64,000 nt of DNA from Candidatus Nanoarchaeia archaeon (GTDB taxonomy: Archaea > Nanobdellota > Nanobdellia > SCGC-AAA011-G17 > JAFCDX01): the NCBI GenBank assembly GCA_028716945.1, contig JAQUOT010000001.1, forward strand, positions 466,471 to 530,470, read 5' to 3'. This document shows, one piece after another, positions 1 to 7,957 of the stretch. Within the stretch, counting starts at the first letter, position 1, and every line of letters starts with the position of its first letter. Position numbers and translations under genes: made by a program. The notes below the pieces were generated by a model. That model was given only the letters and a program-made list of their open reading frames with translations, had not been told where the DNA came from and ran no database searches.

Positions 1-225
1 ACAGTTCAGAGTTATGATCCAGATGGTTTAAGCATAATAAAAAAATCTTTATTAAAAATTATAAAAGATAAAGTTAGTTTAAGTTATTTGGGAGCTCCAA
101 AATATAAAATAATTGTAAAATCAAAAGATTTCAAGACTGCAGAAGGAATATTAAAAAATTCAATTGATGAACTGACAAAGGGCCTTGGAAATAAAGGCAA
201 AGTAGAGTTTTTGAAAGAAGAATAA
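1..225 (+). CDS. Translation initiation factor aIF2 alpha subunit, C-terminal end (partial)
   Basis: The open frame runs in from the left edge and stops at 223-225, leaving 74 residues. They look like the C-terminal alpha/beta domain of archaeal aIF2-alpha, the part that contacts the gamma subunit in the ternary complex delivering initiator tRNA. The main support is context: aIF2-alpha, Nop10 and a PAC2 protein are a well-known archaeal gene string and follow here in that order, 1 nt apart and then overlapping. The N-terminal S1 domain would lie outside the window. Confidence 0.8.
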   Translation, partial: TVQSYDPDGLSIIKKSLLKIIKDKVSLSYLGAPKYKIIVKSKDFKTAEGILKNSIDELTKGLGNKGKVEFLKEE

Positions 226-226
226 A

Positions 227-388
227 ATGCACAAAATATTTAAGTGTCCTAGTTGTAATAATTATACATTACAAGAAAGTTGTTCAAAGTGTAAAGTTAA
301 AACTTTAAATCCAAGACCTGCAAAATACAGTGTTGAGGATAAATTTGGTAAATATAGAAGAATGTACAAGGAGAAGATGGAAAAATGA
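227..388 (+). CDS. nop10: H/ACA ribonucleoprotein subunit Nop10
   Basis: A 53-residue protein beginning MHKIFKCPSC, with a second CxxC about 12 residues later (zinc ribbon), then the typical linker LNPRPAKYSVEDKFGKYRR. Nop10 is a core protein of H/ACA RNPs, bridging Cbf5 and L7Ae for guided pseudouridylation. Length and motifs match the archaeal family. It starts 1 nt after the aIF2-alpha stop and its stop overlaps the next ATG by 4 nt, so the three genes are probably co-transcribed and translationally coupled. Confidence 0.93.
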   Translation: MHKIFKCPSCNNYTLQESCSKCKVKTLNPRPAKYSVEDKFGKYRRMYKEKMEK

Positions 389-1176
389 CTTGGAATGTTA
401 AGATGATTAGGAAATTAAAAAGTATGAATAATTCTATTTTAATCGAAGGGTTGCCTGGTTTAGGAAATGTAGGTAAAATTGCAGTTGATTTTATGATAGA
501 TGACCTAAAAGCAGAAAAAGTTTATGAATTATCTTCAAGAAAATTTCCTCACTGCGTCTTTGTTAATGAAAAGAATTTAGTTGAACTTCCTGCTATAGCA
601 GTATATCACAAAAAAGTAAAAAACAAGAATTTATTCCTTGTAGCAGGAGATACACAACCTTTAGACGAAGTATCTTGTTATGATTTTTGTTACAATCTTC
701 TTGATTTATGTCAAAAAAATAAATGCAATGAGATAATTACTATTGGAGGACTTGGAGTAAATAAAGTTGAAAATCCAAAAGTTTATTGTACTGGGAATAA
801 TACTAAAATACTTGATAAATATAAAAAAGAGACAACAAAAATGAATAATATGATTGGTCCTATTGTAGGTGTTTCTGGATTATTAGTTGGCTTGGCCAAT
901 GAAAAGAAAATTGATGCAGTTAATCTTATGGCTGAAACCACTGCTACAGAAATGGGAGTTTCAGGTGCAAAAGAAGTATTACATATTCTTGATAAAAAAT
1001 TAAATCTTGGTTTGAATTTTAAAAGATTAAACAAAGAATTCAAAGAAATTGAGAGTGCTTTTGTTAAAAAAATGGAAAAAATTTACGATGAAGATGGGGA
1101 TGAGGCTGGAGAAATAGATCCAGAAGATATTGTTCCTGACGAACCTGATAAAGGCGATACTAGTTATATAGGATAA
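385..1176 (+). CDS. PAC2-family protein (proteasome-assembly-chaperone-like)
   Basis: A 263-residue protein with the PAC2 signature near the N-terminus (IEGLPGLGNVGKIAVDF) and the IITIGGLGV segment mid-protein. The family is an alpha/beta fold related to eukaryotic proteasome assembly chaperone 2; the exact archaeal role is not settled. The C-terminal 40 residues are acidic (DEDGDEAGEIDPED). It overlaps Nop10 by an ATGA junction, the usual archaeal arrangement. A second PAC2 gene lies at 50978-51706. Confidence 0.9.
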   Translation: MTWNVKMIRKLKSMNNSILIEGLPGLGNVGKIAVDFMIDDLKAEKVYELSSRKFPHCVFVNEKNLVELPAIAVYHKKVKNKNLFLVAGDTQPLDEVSCYDFCYNLLDLCQKNKCNEIITIGGLGVNKVENPKVYCTGNNTKILDKYKKETTKMNNMIGPIVGVSGLLVGLANEKKIDAVNLMAETTATEMGVSGAKEVLHILDKKLNLGLNFKRLNKEFKEIESAFVKKMEKIYDEDGDEAGEIDPEDIVPDEPDKGDTSYIG

Positions 1177-1198
1177 ATTTAACTAAAAAAGTTAAAAT

Positions 1199-1321
1199 TT
1201 ATTTTTTCGCTTTAATTTGTTTCCAAGCTAAACTAACAGCTTCTGTATGTTTTAGCTTTGGATCCTTTAGCTTTAATTCTTTAGCTATTTTTTGAACTTC
1301 TACTAATTGTGGATTTCCCAT
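1199..1321 (-). CDS. Small basic protein, 40 aa
   Basis: The sequence reads MGNPQLVEVQKIAKELKLKD and ends in a lysine-rich tail (WKQIKAKK). An AAGGAG ribosome-binding site precedes the ATG (complement of 1328-1333), and a TATA-like box lies at 1353-1363. The pattern of a helix, a 'DPKLKHTEAVSLAW' segment and a basic tail recalls short HMG/YABBY-like basic proteins of archaea and viruses, but I cannot name the family. It is convergent with the PAC2 gene, 22 nt away. Confidence 0.6.
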   Translation of the reverse strand: MGNPQLVEVQKIAKELKLKDPKLKHTEAVSLAWKQIKAKK

Positions 1322-1352
1322 TTTAAACTCCTTACTTTTTTATGTAGGGAGG

Positions 1353-1389
1353 GATTTATAAACTTGTCTTTTTAGTAAACTATAAAAAC
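1353..1389. promoter_or_regulatory. Divergent promoters for the 40-aa and 71-aa genes
   Basis: TTTATAAA at 1355-1362 fits the minus-strand gene starting at 1321, and ACTATAAAAAC at 1379-1389 lies about 25 nt before the GTG at 1410. Two TATA-like boxes within 40 bp serve opposite strands. Confidence 0.5.
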
Positions 1390-1409
1390 TTTAATTTCTC
1401 TATAATTAT

Positions 1410-1625
1410 GTGAAAAAGAGGAACCAATTATTATTCTTTATAGTACTTAATATCTTAGTTTTAATGATAATCTTCTTTGTAGCATCAACTATCTTAAGAA
1501 CCACAACATTTTCACAAAGGATTCTTTTAGTAATATTTAATATAATTATGATAATAATCTATATTTGGATAATCTTAAACATTAAGAATAATTTAGATAG
1601 TTTAATAAGAAAAAGAAAATATTAA
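1410..1625 (+). CDS. Small two-helix membrane protein, 71 aa
   Basis: Starts with GTG; an ATG one frame over is followed at once by TGA. Two hydrophobic segments (about residues 7-27 and 38-58) are separated by a short polar loop, and both ends are basic (MKKRNQ, LIRKRKY), so both termini are probably cytoplasmic. No motif identifies a function. The stop overlaps the convergent EndoQ gene by 4 nt. A TATA-like box sits 25 nt before the start, suggesting a leaderless transcript. Confidence 0.6.
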   Translation: MKKRNQLLFFIVLNILVLMIIFFVASTILRTTTFSQRILLVIFNIIMIIIYIWIILNIKNNLDSLIRKRKY

Positions 1626-2878
1626 TATTCATCTAAACTTTTCTGAATATTTTTAACAAACTTCTTTTCAACAACTTCTCCAGGTTTTAATAATTGTCCA
1701 TAAACTCCATCATAACCCGGGATTATTTTTAATTTTCCTTCTCTGTTTAATAAAATCATTTTAGCAATATCCTTAGAACATACTTTTTCAAGTTCTTGTT
1801 CAGGAACATCTAATAAAATATTAAATTCATTTTCAAATTTGTTAATCAGATTATTAAATTCAGTCATTACTTTTTTAGAACTAGCTTGTACGTTTAAACA
1901 GCTTGCAATTACTTCAGATAAAGGTATTACAGACTTAAATGGAATAACCGCTTTAGGTTTAAATCCCATTTCTCTGTCTGCTAATTGTTCTATTCTACTT
2001 TCAACCCCAATAGTTAGCCCCTTTTTACATATCGGACATATACCTTTGTGTTTTTTAGTCTCTGAAGGGCTATAATTTATGTTACAAGCACGATGTCCAT
2101 CATAATGATATTTCCCAAAGGCAGGATCTACTTCTATTGTATAAAGGAATTTTTTTGAATCTTTTTCTTTTATAGCATTAATAAAATCCTTGTAAGTTAG
2201 TTTGTTAAAATCAAAGACATTTGTTTCTCTTCCTAATCTCCAAGGCCAATAAGAATGTGAATCAGAATTACTAATAAAAGCAAATTTATCTAAAGAAGAT
2301 AGTCTCCATAACATTGCAGGATCTGCACTTAATCCTGTTTCTAAAGCATAAATATTTTTTACTTGATCTTGGAAAGCTTCTTGTATAGAATCAAAACCAG
2401 ACTCAGAACCAAGTATGCCAAACCAAGGGGTCATACAATGCGCAGGAATAATCATAATCTCTTTTGAAATACTCATTAATTTTTCAGTTAATTCAGGAAG
2501 CGGAATTTTAAAAATTGGTCTTCCATCGTAATCTACTCTTCCTTTTGTTTTCAAATATTCTGTAATTTGTTCAGCAATTTCAAAATTGGGAGCAAGTAAA
2601 ATAACATGAACTCTTCTGCCTTTACCTTGAGTGTAAATCAAAGAAATTTCTCCTTGTAAAATAAAATTCATTCCAGATTTTGATTTTAATATTCCTATTT
2701 CATCTTGTTTTAATTTTTCTTTTAATTCAGCAAACCATTTTGGGTGGGTAAAATCTCCTGTTCCAAGTAAATTCAAGCCTTTAATTTTTGCATATTTTTC
2801 AAGAAAATCAATATTCATATTTATGCTTGTAGCTCTGCTATATTTAGTATGTAAATGTAAATCTGCAAATATCTTCAT
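1622..2878 (-). CDS. Endonuclease Q (PHP-domain deaminated-DNA repair nuclease)
   Basis: A 418-residue protein opening with the PHP metal-binding motif DLHLHTKYSRATS and continuing GTGDFTHPKWF, with later metal ligands around HCMTPWFG and SNSDSHSYWPWR. The zinc-binding CxxC of the EndoQ C-terminal region is present (GICPICKKGL). EndoQ nicks 5' of deaminated bases (uracil, hypoxanthine, xanthine) and abasic sites in DNA; the family is known from Thermococcales and some bacteria and archaea. It ends a probable operon with the two small genes upstream (2929-3296). Length and motifs match the family. Confidence 0.85.
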   Translation of the reverse strand: MKIFADLHLHTKYSRATSINMNIDFLEKYAKIKGLNLLGTGDFTHPKWFAELKEKLKQDEIGILKSKSGMNFILQGEISLIYTQGKGRRVHVILLAPNFEIAEQITEYLKTKGRVDYDGRPIFKIPLPELTEKLMSISKEIMIIPAHCMTPWFGILGSESGFDSIQEAFQDQVKNIYALETGLSADPAMLWRLSSLDKFAFISNSDSHSYWPWRLGRETNVFDFNKLTYKDFINAIKEKDSKKFLYTIEVDPAFGKYHYDGHRACNINYSPSETKKHKGICPICKKGLTIGVESRIEQLADREMGFKPKAVIPFKSVIPLSEVIASCLNVQASSKKVMTEFNNLINKFENEFNILLDVPEQELEKVCSKDIAKMILLNREGKLKIIPGYDGVYGQLLKPGEVVEKKFVKNIQKSLDEY

Positions 2879-2928
2879 TGAACTATGAAGAATATGTAGA
2901 CTTAAAAAGATTGTTATAATAAAGAATA

Positions 2929-3138
2929 TTATTTATCTTTTAATCCTAACAAACTTATAACTAAAACAATAAGATACATTACAAATCCATAAACACAAGC
3001 AGGTATGTTTTCTATACTAGGGCACCCTCCAAGAGGACAAACACCAGAAAATAATTCAGAATAAGATAAATATCCAGAGAATAATAATCCTACTATGGAA
3101 ATAACTAAAATTATTATTAATGATTTTTCTTTTTTCAT
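2929..3138 (-). CDS. VKOR-like short membrane protein, 69 aa
   Basis: One transmembrane helix (residues 6-28), a loop with two cysteines (GVCPLGGCPS), a third cysteine (IPACVYGF) and a second helix to the end. This matches the first half of vitamin K epoxide reductase-like proteins: TM1, a loop cysteine pair, then a glycine-containing TM2. The TM4 CxxC active site of full VKOR is absent, so it is a half-size relative or a different quinone/disulfide protein. The start overlaps the stop of the upstream basic-protein gene. Confidence 0.5.
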   Translation of the reverse strand: MKKEKSLIIILVISIVGLLFSGYLSYSELFSGVCPLGGCPSIENIPACVYGFVMYLIVLVISLLGLKDK

Positions 3139-3296
3139 TTTCTTGATTTAGCTAATCTGATTAATTTTCTAACTTTAGAAGCTTTTGATTTTTTAGAAGG
3201 GCTTCTACTTTTTTTAGCATGACTTATCCTTTTAATTACCTTCTTTTTTCTTCTAGAAACTTTTCTTATTTTTCTGGATTTCTTTCTTTTTTTCAT
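3135..3296 (-). CDS. Very basic small protein, 53 aa
   Basis: I take the ATG at 3296 (MKKRKKSRKIRKV); an upstream in-frame start would run into the structured RNA leader. More than 40% of residues are Lys or Arg, interspersed with Ser (SPSKKSKASK), like the basic tails of histone H1-like or ribosomal proteins. It probably binds nucleic acid, but no family is recognised. It heads a probable operon with the VKOR-like gene (4-nt overlap) and EndoQ. Confidence 0.5.
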   Translation of the reverse strand: MKKRKKSRKIRKVSRRKKKVIKRISHAKKSRSPSKKSKASKVRKLIRLAKSRK

Positions 3297-3540
3297 CTTA
3301 CAATCATCGCTACTGGACTCGGTGAAAAAGTTCCTTAAACAATTGCTAATCAATCTTAACCTATTAGCTTGCTTTAAAGGTTATCTTATCCGTTCTATAA
3401 TGTAGCTTAACAAGTGCAGATTTCGTACGAAGAGTTATAGTCCAGTCTTCGTATTAATAGCTGAGCACCTGACAGAGGCAATTATAGTAACATCCTTTTC
3501 AGGACAACCGAACTGTCCTAGCTCTATCTCTTATTTTATT
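3297..3540 (-). ncRNA. Candidate structured RNA or long 5' leader with pseudoknot
   Basis: This 240-nt stretch has no good ORF and is less AT-rich than its surroundings. On the minus strand it forms a perfect 8-bp hairpin (3446-3453 with 3426-3433) whose 12-nt loop contains ACTGGACT; that octamer is perfectly complementary to AGTCCAGT at 3312-3319, allowing a loop pseudoknot. A second hairpin, GGACAG with TTGTCC, lies at its 5' end. A TATA-like box at 3551-3562 lies at the right distance. It ends directly at the ATG of the basic-protein gene. It does not show the signatures of SRP RNA or RNase P RNA. Confidence 0.5.
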
Positions 3541-3550
3541 AAGAATATTA

Positions 3551-3562
3551 GAATTTATATGC
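3551..3562 (-). promoter_or_regulatory. TATA-like promoter for the structured RNA / EndoQ operon
   Basis: On the minus strand GCATATAAATTC is preceded by a purine-rich BRE-like AACAAA. Transcription would start near 3535, the 5' edge of the structured region. Confidence 0.4.
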
Positions 3563-3592
3563 TTTGTTCAACACTTTAAAGAGGTTAAAAAA

Positions 3593-4513
3593 TTATTTGT
3601 ATATTGTTACTTCTTTTGAAGTTTCAGAAATATAGATATAATCTAAATTAATATTTAATTTTTCTACATAAGGATTTGTTACATCTTTATAACATATTAA
3701 AGTTCCTGTGTTACCTATTAAGTTAATTGTAGCTTTATTTGAATCTTCTTGTCCACATTTTATATCTGTTGGGTTTGTAACTATTACAACAACTTGATCT
3801 TTTTTATCAAGATTTTCTATGTTTTCTTCTAATTTAGTACAATCAGAGCCAGATAAGAAAACTTTTCCGCCACCCTTATTTTCTATTTTTATATTAAATC
3901 TTACTTGGTTTGCTCCTCTTAATTCTTGAGTTATACTGGTAATTTGTACAGGCGCTCCAGATATATCTCCTGCTGCTACTTTCTCTTCTGTTATAGAACA
4001 TATTCCTGTTGTTTGATCTTGTAAATTTGCTGAAGTCATACATACATTAACTGTTGCTTTACTTTGATAAGGATAACATACTTTTGCTCTTAGAGTATAT
4101 TTTTCTAATTCTCCAGAAATAGGTAAACTATATTTTAAATTTCCAAAATCAACTGTTTGTGTTCCACCTTCTGTAAAAAATTCGGATTTTCCTCTTAATA
4201 TTCCAGGGGTTCCTTTATAATTTCCTGCTGAAGTAAGACCAAAATTAGCTAGATTAATACCAAATATTTTTGCTTTTGCTTCTCCAATTTGTAAATCAAA
4301 TTCTCCAAGATTTTTTAAGTCAACTTTTACAGGAACAGTATCTTTTTGTTGTAAAGTAGGAACAGGAGAACTAGCTTTGAAAGCAAGTGTAACACCTTGA
4401 GTTCCTCCTAAATAAGTTCCAGCTCCAGTAGGTGTTTTACCACCACAATCTGCTGAAATGAATACTAAACTACAAATTACTAAGAATATTAAAATCGAGC
4501 TCTTTATTTTCAT
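3593..4513 (-). CDS. Secreted or anchored beta-rich protein, 306 aa
   Basis: The N-terminus is a signal peptide (basic KIK, then a hydrophobic run to about residue 21, then ADCGG). The rest alternates short beta-strand-like segments with polar turns and has scattered cysteines that could form disulfides (VCYPYQ, NVCMTS, GICSIT, DCTKL, TLICYKD). A phrase near residue 190 (PVQITSITQELRGANQVRFNI) is closely echoed in the next gene upstream (PVKITSLEKKTYPIGNNKVQ), so the two are paralogues with a CARDB/Ig-like fold. It is the last gene of a four-gene operon (7897 to 3593). Function unknown. Confidence 0.65.
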   Translation of the reverse strand: MKIKSSILIFLVICSLVFISADCGGKTPTGAGTYLGGTQGVTLAFKASSPVPTLQQKDTVPVKVDLKNLGEFDLQIGEAKAKIFGINLANFGLTSAGNYKGTPGILRGKSEFFTEGGTQTVDFGNLKYSLPISGELEKYTLRAKVCYPYQSKATVNVCMTSANLQDQTTGICSITEEKVAAGDISGAPVQITSITQELRGANQVRFNIKIENKGGGKVFLSGSDCTKLEENIENLDKKDQVVVIVTNPTDIKCGQEDSNKATINLIGNTGTLICYKDVTNPYVEKLNINLDYIYISETSKEVTIYK

Positions 4514-4561
4514 TTAATCACTACATTTCCTCTAATTTTTATATTTTTAAACTTTTCTTTT

Positions 4562-5464
4562 TTAGAATCCTTCATCTTTCGGTATTAATTTGATAGGACC
4601 TATTGTTTTTTTGAGTTTATAACCATATTCTACGCTGATTTCTAAAGGATTTTCAATAAAGGATTGTGTTATTTCTATAGGTGCTTCGCAAGTTATTGTC
4701 TTTTGTTTTTCATTAAAAGCAAATCTCCCATCAGCTCTTACTGGATTACATACAAAATTAGTAGTAATACCTTTTAGACTTACACGTACGCTTATTTTTG
4801 GTTCTTTTGCTTCTCTTGAGTTTATAGTGTTTACATCAATTACATCTCCTGCTCCTGAATTGGACACAGTAAACTTCAAGGTTAATTGTACTTTATTATT
4901 TCCTATAGGATAAGTCTTTTTTTCTAAAGAAGTTATTTTAACAGGTGCTGAATTAGATGTTAATTGTTCTTGTGAAGAAACTTCACATTCGACTGGAGTT
5001 TCAGCTTCTATATCTCTTTTAATACAAATTTGTCCATTTGCTATTGTTATAAATTTATAATAAGCTTCTGCAACTATAGTTGTATCCATATTTGGTTCAA
5101 TATTAATATACCTATAAGTTGTATCTTCAAAAGGAAAATAAACTTTCTTTTGGAATGGTACTATCTGATTCCCAGAAATTTCTGCTTTATCCATATTTAT
5201 TATTTTACAACTTTCAGTAACTCCTTCAACCCAACTCGATAAAGAATCAGATATACACAAATTAACTTCTGTATTTTCAAGACCATAATTAATTGTATTA
5301 ATTCCTACTCTAAATTGTTGGTTTTCATTTAATTCATCTGTAGGTGGTTGATTTGTCATAAACTGAAAATCTATTCCTTCTCCATTGCTAGAAATTCCTC
5401 CACCACCAACGCAAGCACTAATAAAAAATACACTTAAAATTATTGCTAATATGTTATATTTCAT
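4562..5464 (-). CDS. Lipoprotein-like beta-rich surface protein, 300 aa
   Basis: Hydrophobic signal followed by FFISACVGGGG, which resembles a lipobox with Cys-18 as the lipid anchor. The body is beta-rich with an Ig/CARDB-like repeat: LKFTVSNSGAGDVIDV parallels IKIENKGGGKVFLSG in the downstream gene. It shares the PV-ITS signature with that gene, indicating duplication. It is third in the operon, 2 nt after the 414-aa gene, so translation is probably coupled. It probably belongs to a cell-surface complex of unknown function. Confidence 0.65.
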   Translation of the reverse strand: MKYNILAIILSVFFISACVGGGGISSNGEGIDFQFMTNQPPTDELNENQQFRVGINTINYGLENTEVNLCISDSLSSWVEGVTESCKIINMDKAEISGNQIVPFQKKVYFPFEDTTYRYINIEPNMDTTIVAEAYYKFITIANGQICIKRDIEAETPVECEVSSQEQLTSNSAPVKITSLEKKTYPIGNNKVQLTLKFTVSNSGAGDVIDVNTINSREAKEPKISVRVSLKGITTNFVCNPVRADGRFAFNEKQKTITCEAPIEITQSFIENPLEISVEYGYKLKKTIGPIKLIPKDEGF

Positions 5465-5466
5465 TT

Positions 5467-6711
5467 TTATATCACATCTGGTGTATATGGTCCTGTATCT
5501 TTAAATATTGGTTCGTTTATATTTACAGTAGCTGCCTCATTTAATTGATATTTATATTTTACTATTGCTTTGAAAGGATATTCTTCTGCATTTTTTGTTA
5601 TTATTCCTGAAAATTGGAATGGACAAGTAAATTCAAATTGTCTTTTAATTGCAAGTAAACAATCATCAGTATTCATTGAAGGTCTTCTAAGAGAGTTTCC
5701 TAGGGCTTTTAATATTTCTAGGTTATTACAATCTATATTTGCTTTTTCTAAAGCAGAATATTTTATTGCATAAGTATTATACCCTGCATCTTGGAAGTGA
5801 CAATCTACTTCTTGAGTTAATAATCTTGCTTCTCTAGGAACATTTATTTCTATATCCATTATTTCTTTAATAAAACCATTCCAGGCTAGATTTTGACTTA
5901 ATTTTATATCTAGTAGATGTGCTTCTTCTGTATAAAATGGTTGATTATCAAATGATCCAAAAGTTATTATTTCTGGACCTTTTGATTCTCCCCAAGTTGA
6001 AGGTATTGATACATCATTCATCTCATATTCTCCTTTTGCTAGAACTCTCCAACTTACTTCTTGATTATAGATAAAAGTAGGTTGCAATCTTAATTTTGCA
6101 ATTTGTTTTGTTTGTAGTCCATTTAAGAATTTACAACTTACAGAGAAGGAATCAGATCTTCCCTCTGGAATAAATCTTTGTTTTGAAAAATCATTAGGAT
6201 TTTTTGGATCTGCTACAGTTATAGTTATTGGTCCTGAGTAATTAGATAAAAAACAAGAATCTGTAAAGTCTAAAGTAATATCTTTATTTACCGGAGCCTG
6301 CGCTTTTATTACTGCTCTAGCTATAACCGGTTGTCCAATATCAACATCTTGTGGAGTTGCTTTAAATTCTTCTATTTTTAGATTAATTGTTTCTTCTACA
6401 GTGTCCGTAGGTCCAAGAGATACTTGTTTGGTTATCAATTTTCTTGGATCTAACCACCATTCAAAAAAACTTATTCCTTGTGTTGAAGCAACCCTAATAA
6501 CTCCATTATTTTCTGCTTGTACTCCAGCCATAACTAAAATAGAATCGAAAGTATCTGTTCTCCAAGCATTGATAAAAAAACCTATAAATAAAATAAACAA
6601 AAAAATGGCCCCCCCTATTGAAATATAAAATATAAACTTTTTAAAAAACCATACATAAGGGGATAAAATTGTATCTTTAGCTTTTCCTAATGCTCCTGTA
6701 ACTGTTCCCAT
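5467..6711 (-). CDS. Membrane-anchored beta-rich protein, 414 aa
   Basis: A short cytoplasmic N-terminus (MGTVTGALGKAKDTI) leads into one transmembrane helix at about residues 26-48 (YISIGGAIFLFILFIGFFI), then a long extracytoplasmic region rich in beta-strand pattern with several cysteines. An 'IKEIMDIEINVPREARLL' segment and a terminal proline-rich tail are seen. No enzyme motif is present. It is second in the operon, 16 nt after the 389-aa gene. The single anchor and large outer domain suggest a scaffold for the two secreted proteins that follow; this is inference. Confidence 0.65.
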   Translation of the reverse strand: MGTVTGALGKAKDTILSPYVWFFKKFIFYISIGGAIFLFILFIGFFINAWRTDTFDSILVMAGVQAENNGVIRVASTQGISFFEWWLDPRKLITKQVSLGPTDTVEETINLKIEEFKATPQDVDIGQPVIARAVIKAQAPVNKDITLDFTDSCFLSNYSGPITITVADPKNPNDFSKQRFIPEGRSDSFSVSCKFLNGLQTKQIAKLRLQPTFIYNQEVSWRVLAKGEYEMNDVSIPSTWGESKGPEIITFGSFDNQPFYTEEAHLLDIKLSQNLAWNGFIKEIMDIEINVPREARLLTQEVDCHFQDAGYNTYAIKYSALEKANIDCNNLEILKALGNSLRRPSMNTDDCLLAIKRQFEFTCPFQFSGIITKNAEEYPFKAIVKYKYQLNEAATVNINEPIFKDTGPYTPDVI

Positions 6712-6727
6712 AAAATTTCCTCTTTAA

Positions 6728-7897
6728 TTAAGCAGATTCCAATTTAATTTCAAGATTCTCAATTGTGAAAGTACCTTTTGGAATTATCTTAATATAATTA
6801 TCTCCACTTTCAATTAGATCTGTAACATCTTTGTTATAAGTTGATAATGAAGTATCCATTGTAAAAGTATGTCCATTTATCATGAAGTCTGATTTCTTGC
6901 TTCCAGAACCCAATTTTAAATTTAATACTGCTTTTGCAGTTCCATCAACAATATAGTCATGATCTTCTGTTTTAACATCAAAATGATATTGTGGATAAGT
7001 ACTTTCTTTTGACTTGGTTTCTAATTTTATTTGACTGAATTGGAAATCTCCGTCGCTAATACTAAATGTTAACATATTTTTTCCTTCATTTATATTATTG
7101 GTTGCAATTTCTATTGATTCAGAACCACCAGAACAATAAGTTTGTTTTGATAATATACTTTTATCATTTACGTATACATTTAATTCTGCAGTATCTTTTT
7201 CTAAATCATTACAATATACTGAAAAACTTAATTTTGCTGTTTGTAATCCATCTTTTTCAGAAGTAGATATTGAAAAGGTTCTATCTTCTTGTGGATTTAA
7301 TCTTTTGTATTCTGTTTTTACAATAATATCAGATAAGGAATAAAAATTTCTAAATAAGAATAATATTCCTGGTGAAGAAGCTCTTATTTCAAGAACGTTT
7401 TTATTTTTCTTTAAATAATTAATTGGTAATTCAATACTTTGAACAGCTGAAACTTCTCTATCTAAAATAATATTTCCATTTAACCAAAGTTCTAAATTTC
7501 CTTTGCCTTTTATTACATTAAAAAACAAAAAAGCTCCTTTTATATTGTTTAAATCTTCAATATCAAAAGTTAATATTTGTGGTTTAGATGAAAAAAGAGA
7601 TTTGCTGACATCTAAAGAGTTTGCTAATCGATCTGTTTTAGGTTCTGTTTTAATAAACAAAGAAATAGGAGAAAATTCATGTATAATATTTCCTGATTTT
7701 GTTGAATATACCTCTCCTGGAGTTTCAGATAATAATAACTTTGGTGAAAAATCATTTCCATTTTCTCCATAAGTTTGATTTAATATATCTTCACGTATTT
7801 CTGGAGGTAGTAATAATAGATATAATACTACAAATAAAGCCAATAACAACAATAGAACTGCAATCCCTTTACCATCGTTTTGTGCTCTTTTTCTCAT
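6728..7897 (-). CDS. Membrane-anchored multi-beta-domain protein, 389 aa
   Basis: Basic N-terminus (MRKRAQNDGKG), then one transmembrane helix (about 13-30), then at least three similar beta-sandwich-like units. Recurrent phrases mark them: FLFFNVIKGKGNLELWLNG, LSFSVYCNDLEKDTAELNVYV and VLNLKLGSGSKKSDFMINGH. It is the first gene of the four-gene operon, with a TATA-like box upstream near 7910-7925. Repeated units with a W-LNG or V-VND turn resemble carbohydrate-binding or jelly-roll modules, but I do not claim a ligand. Confidence 0.65.
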   Translation of the reverse strand: MRKRAQNDGKGIAVLLLLLALFVVLYLLLLPPEIREDILNQTYGENGNDFSPKLLLSETPGEVYSTKSGNIIHEFSPISLFIKTEPKTDRLANSLDVSKSLFSSKPQILTFDIEDLNNIKGAFLFFNVIKGKGNLELWLNGNIILDREVSAVQSIELPINYLKKNKNVLEIRASSPGILFLFRNFYSLSDIIVKTEYKRLNPQEDRTFSISTSEKDGLQTAKLSFSVYCNDLEKDTAELNVYVNDKSILSKQTYCSGGSESIEIATNNINEGKNMLTFSISDGDFQFSQIKLETKSKESTYPQYHFDVKTEDHDYIVDGTAKAVLNLKLGSGSKKSDFMINGHTFTMDTSLSTYNKDVTDLIESGDNYIKIIPKGTFTIENLEIKLESA

Positions 7898-7957
7898 ATT
7901 TAAGCAATAACTTATTAATATTTAAACCTTACTAAGCTCTTAGAAATATATACTCAA

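Noticed and set aside
3297-3540. SRP RNA or RNase P RNA
   Set aside because: The SRP helix 8 loop sequence and the RNase P conserved regions (GAGGAAAGUCC, ACAGAA) are absent on both strands.
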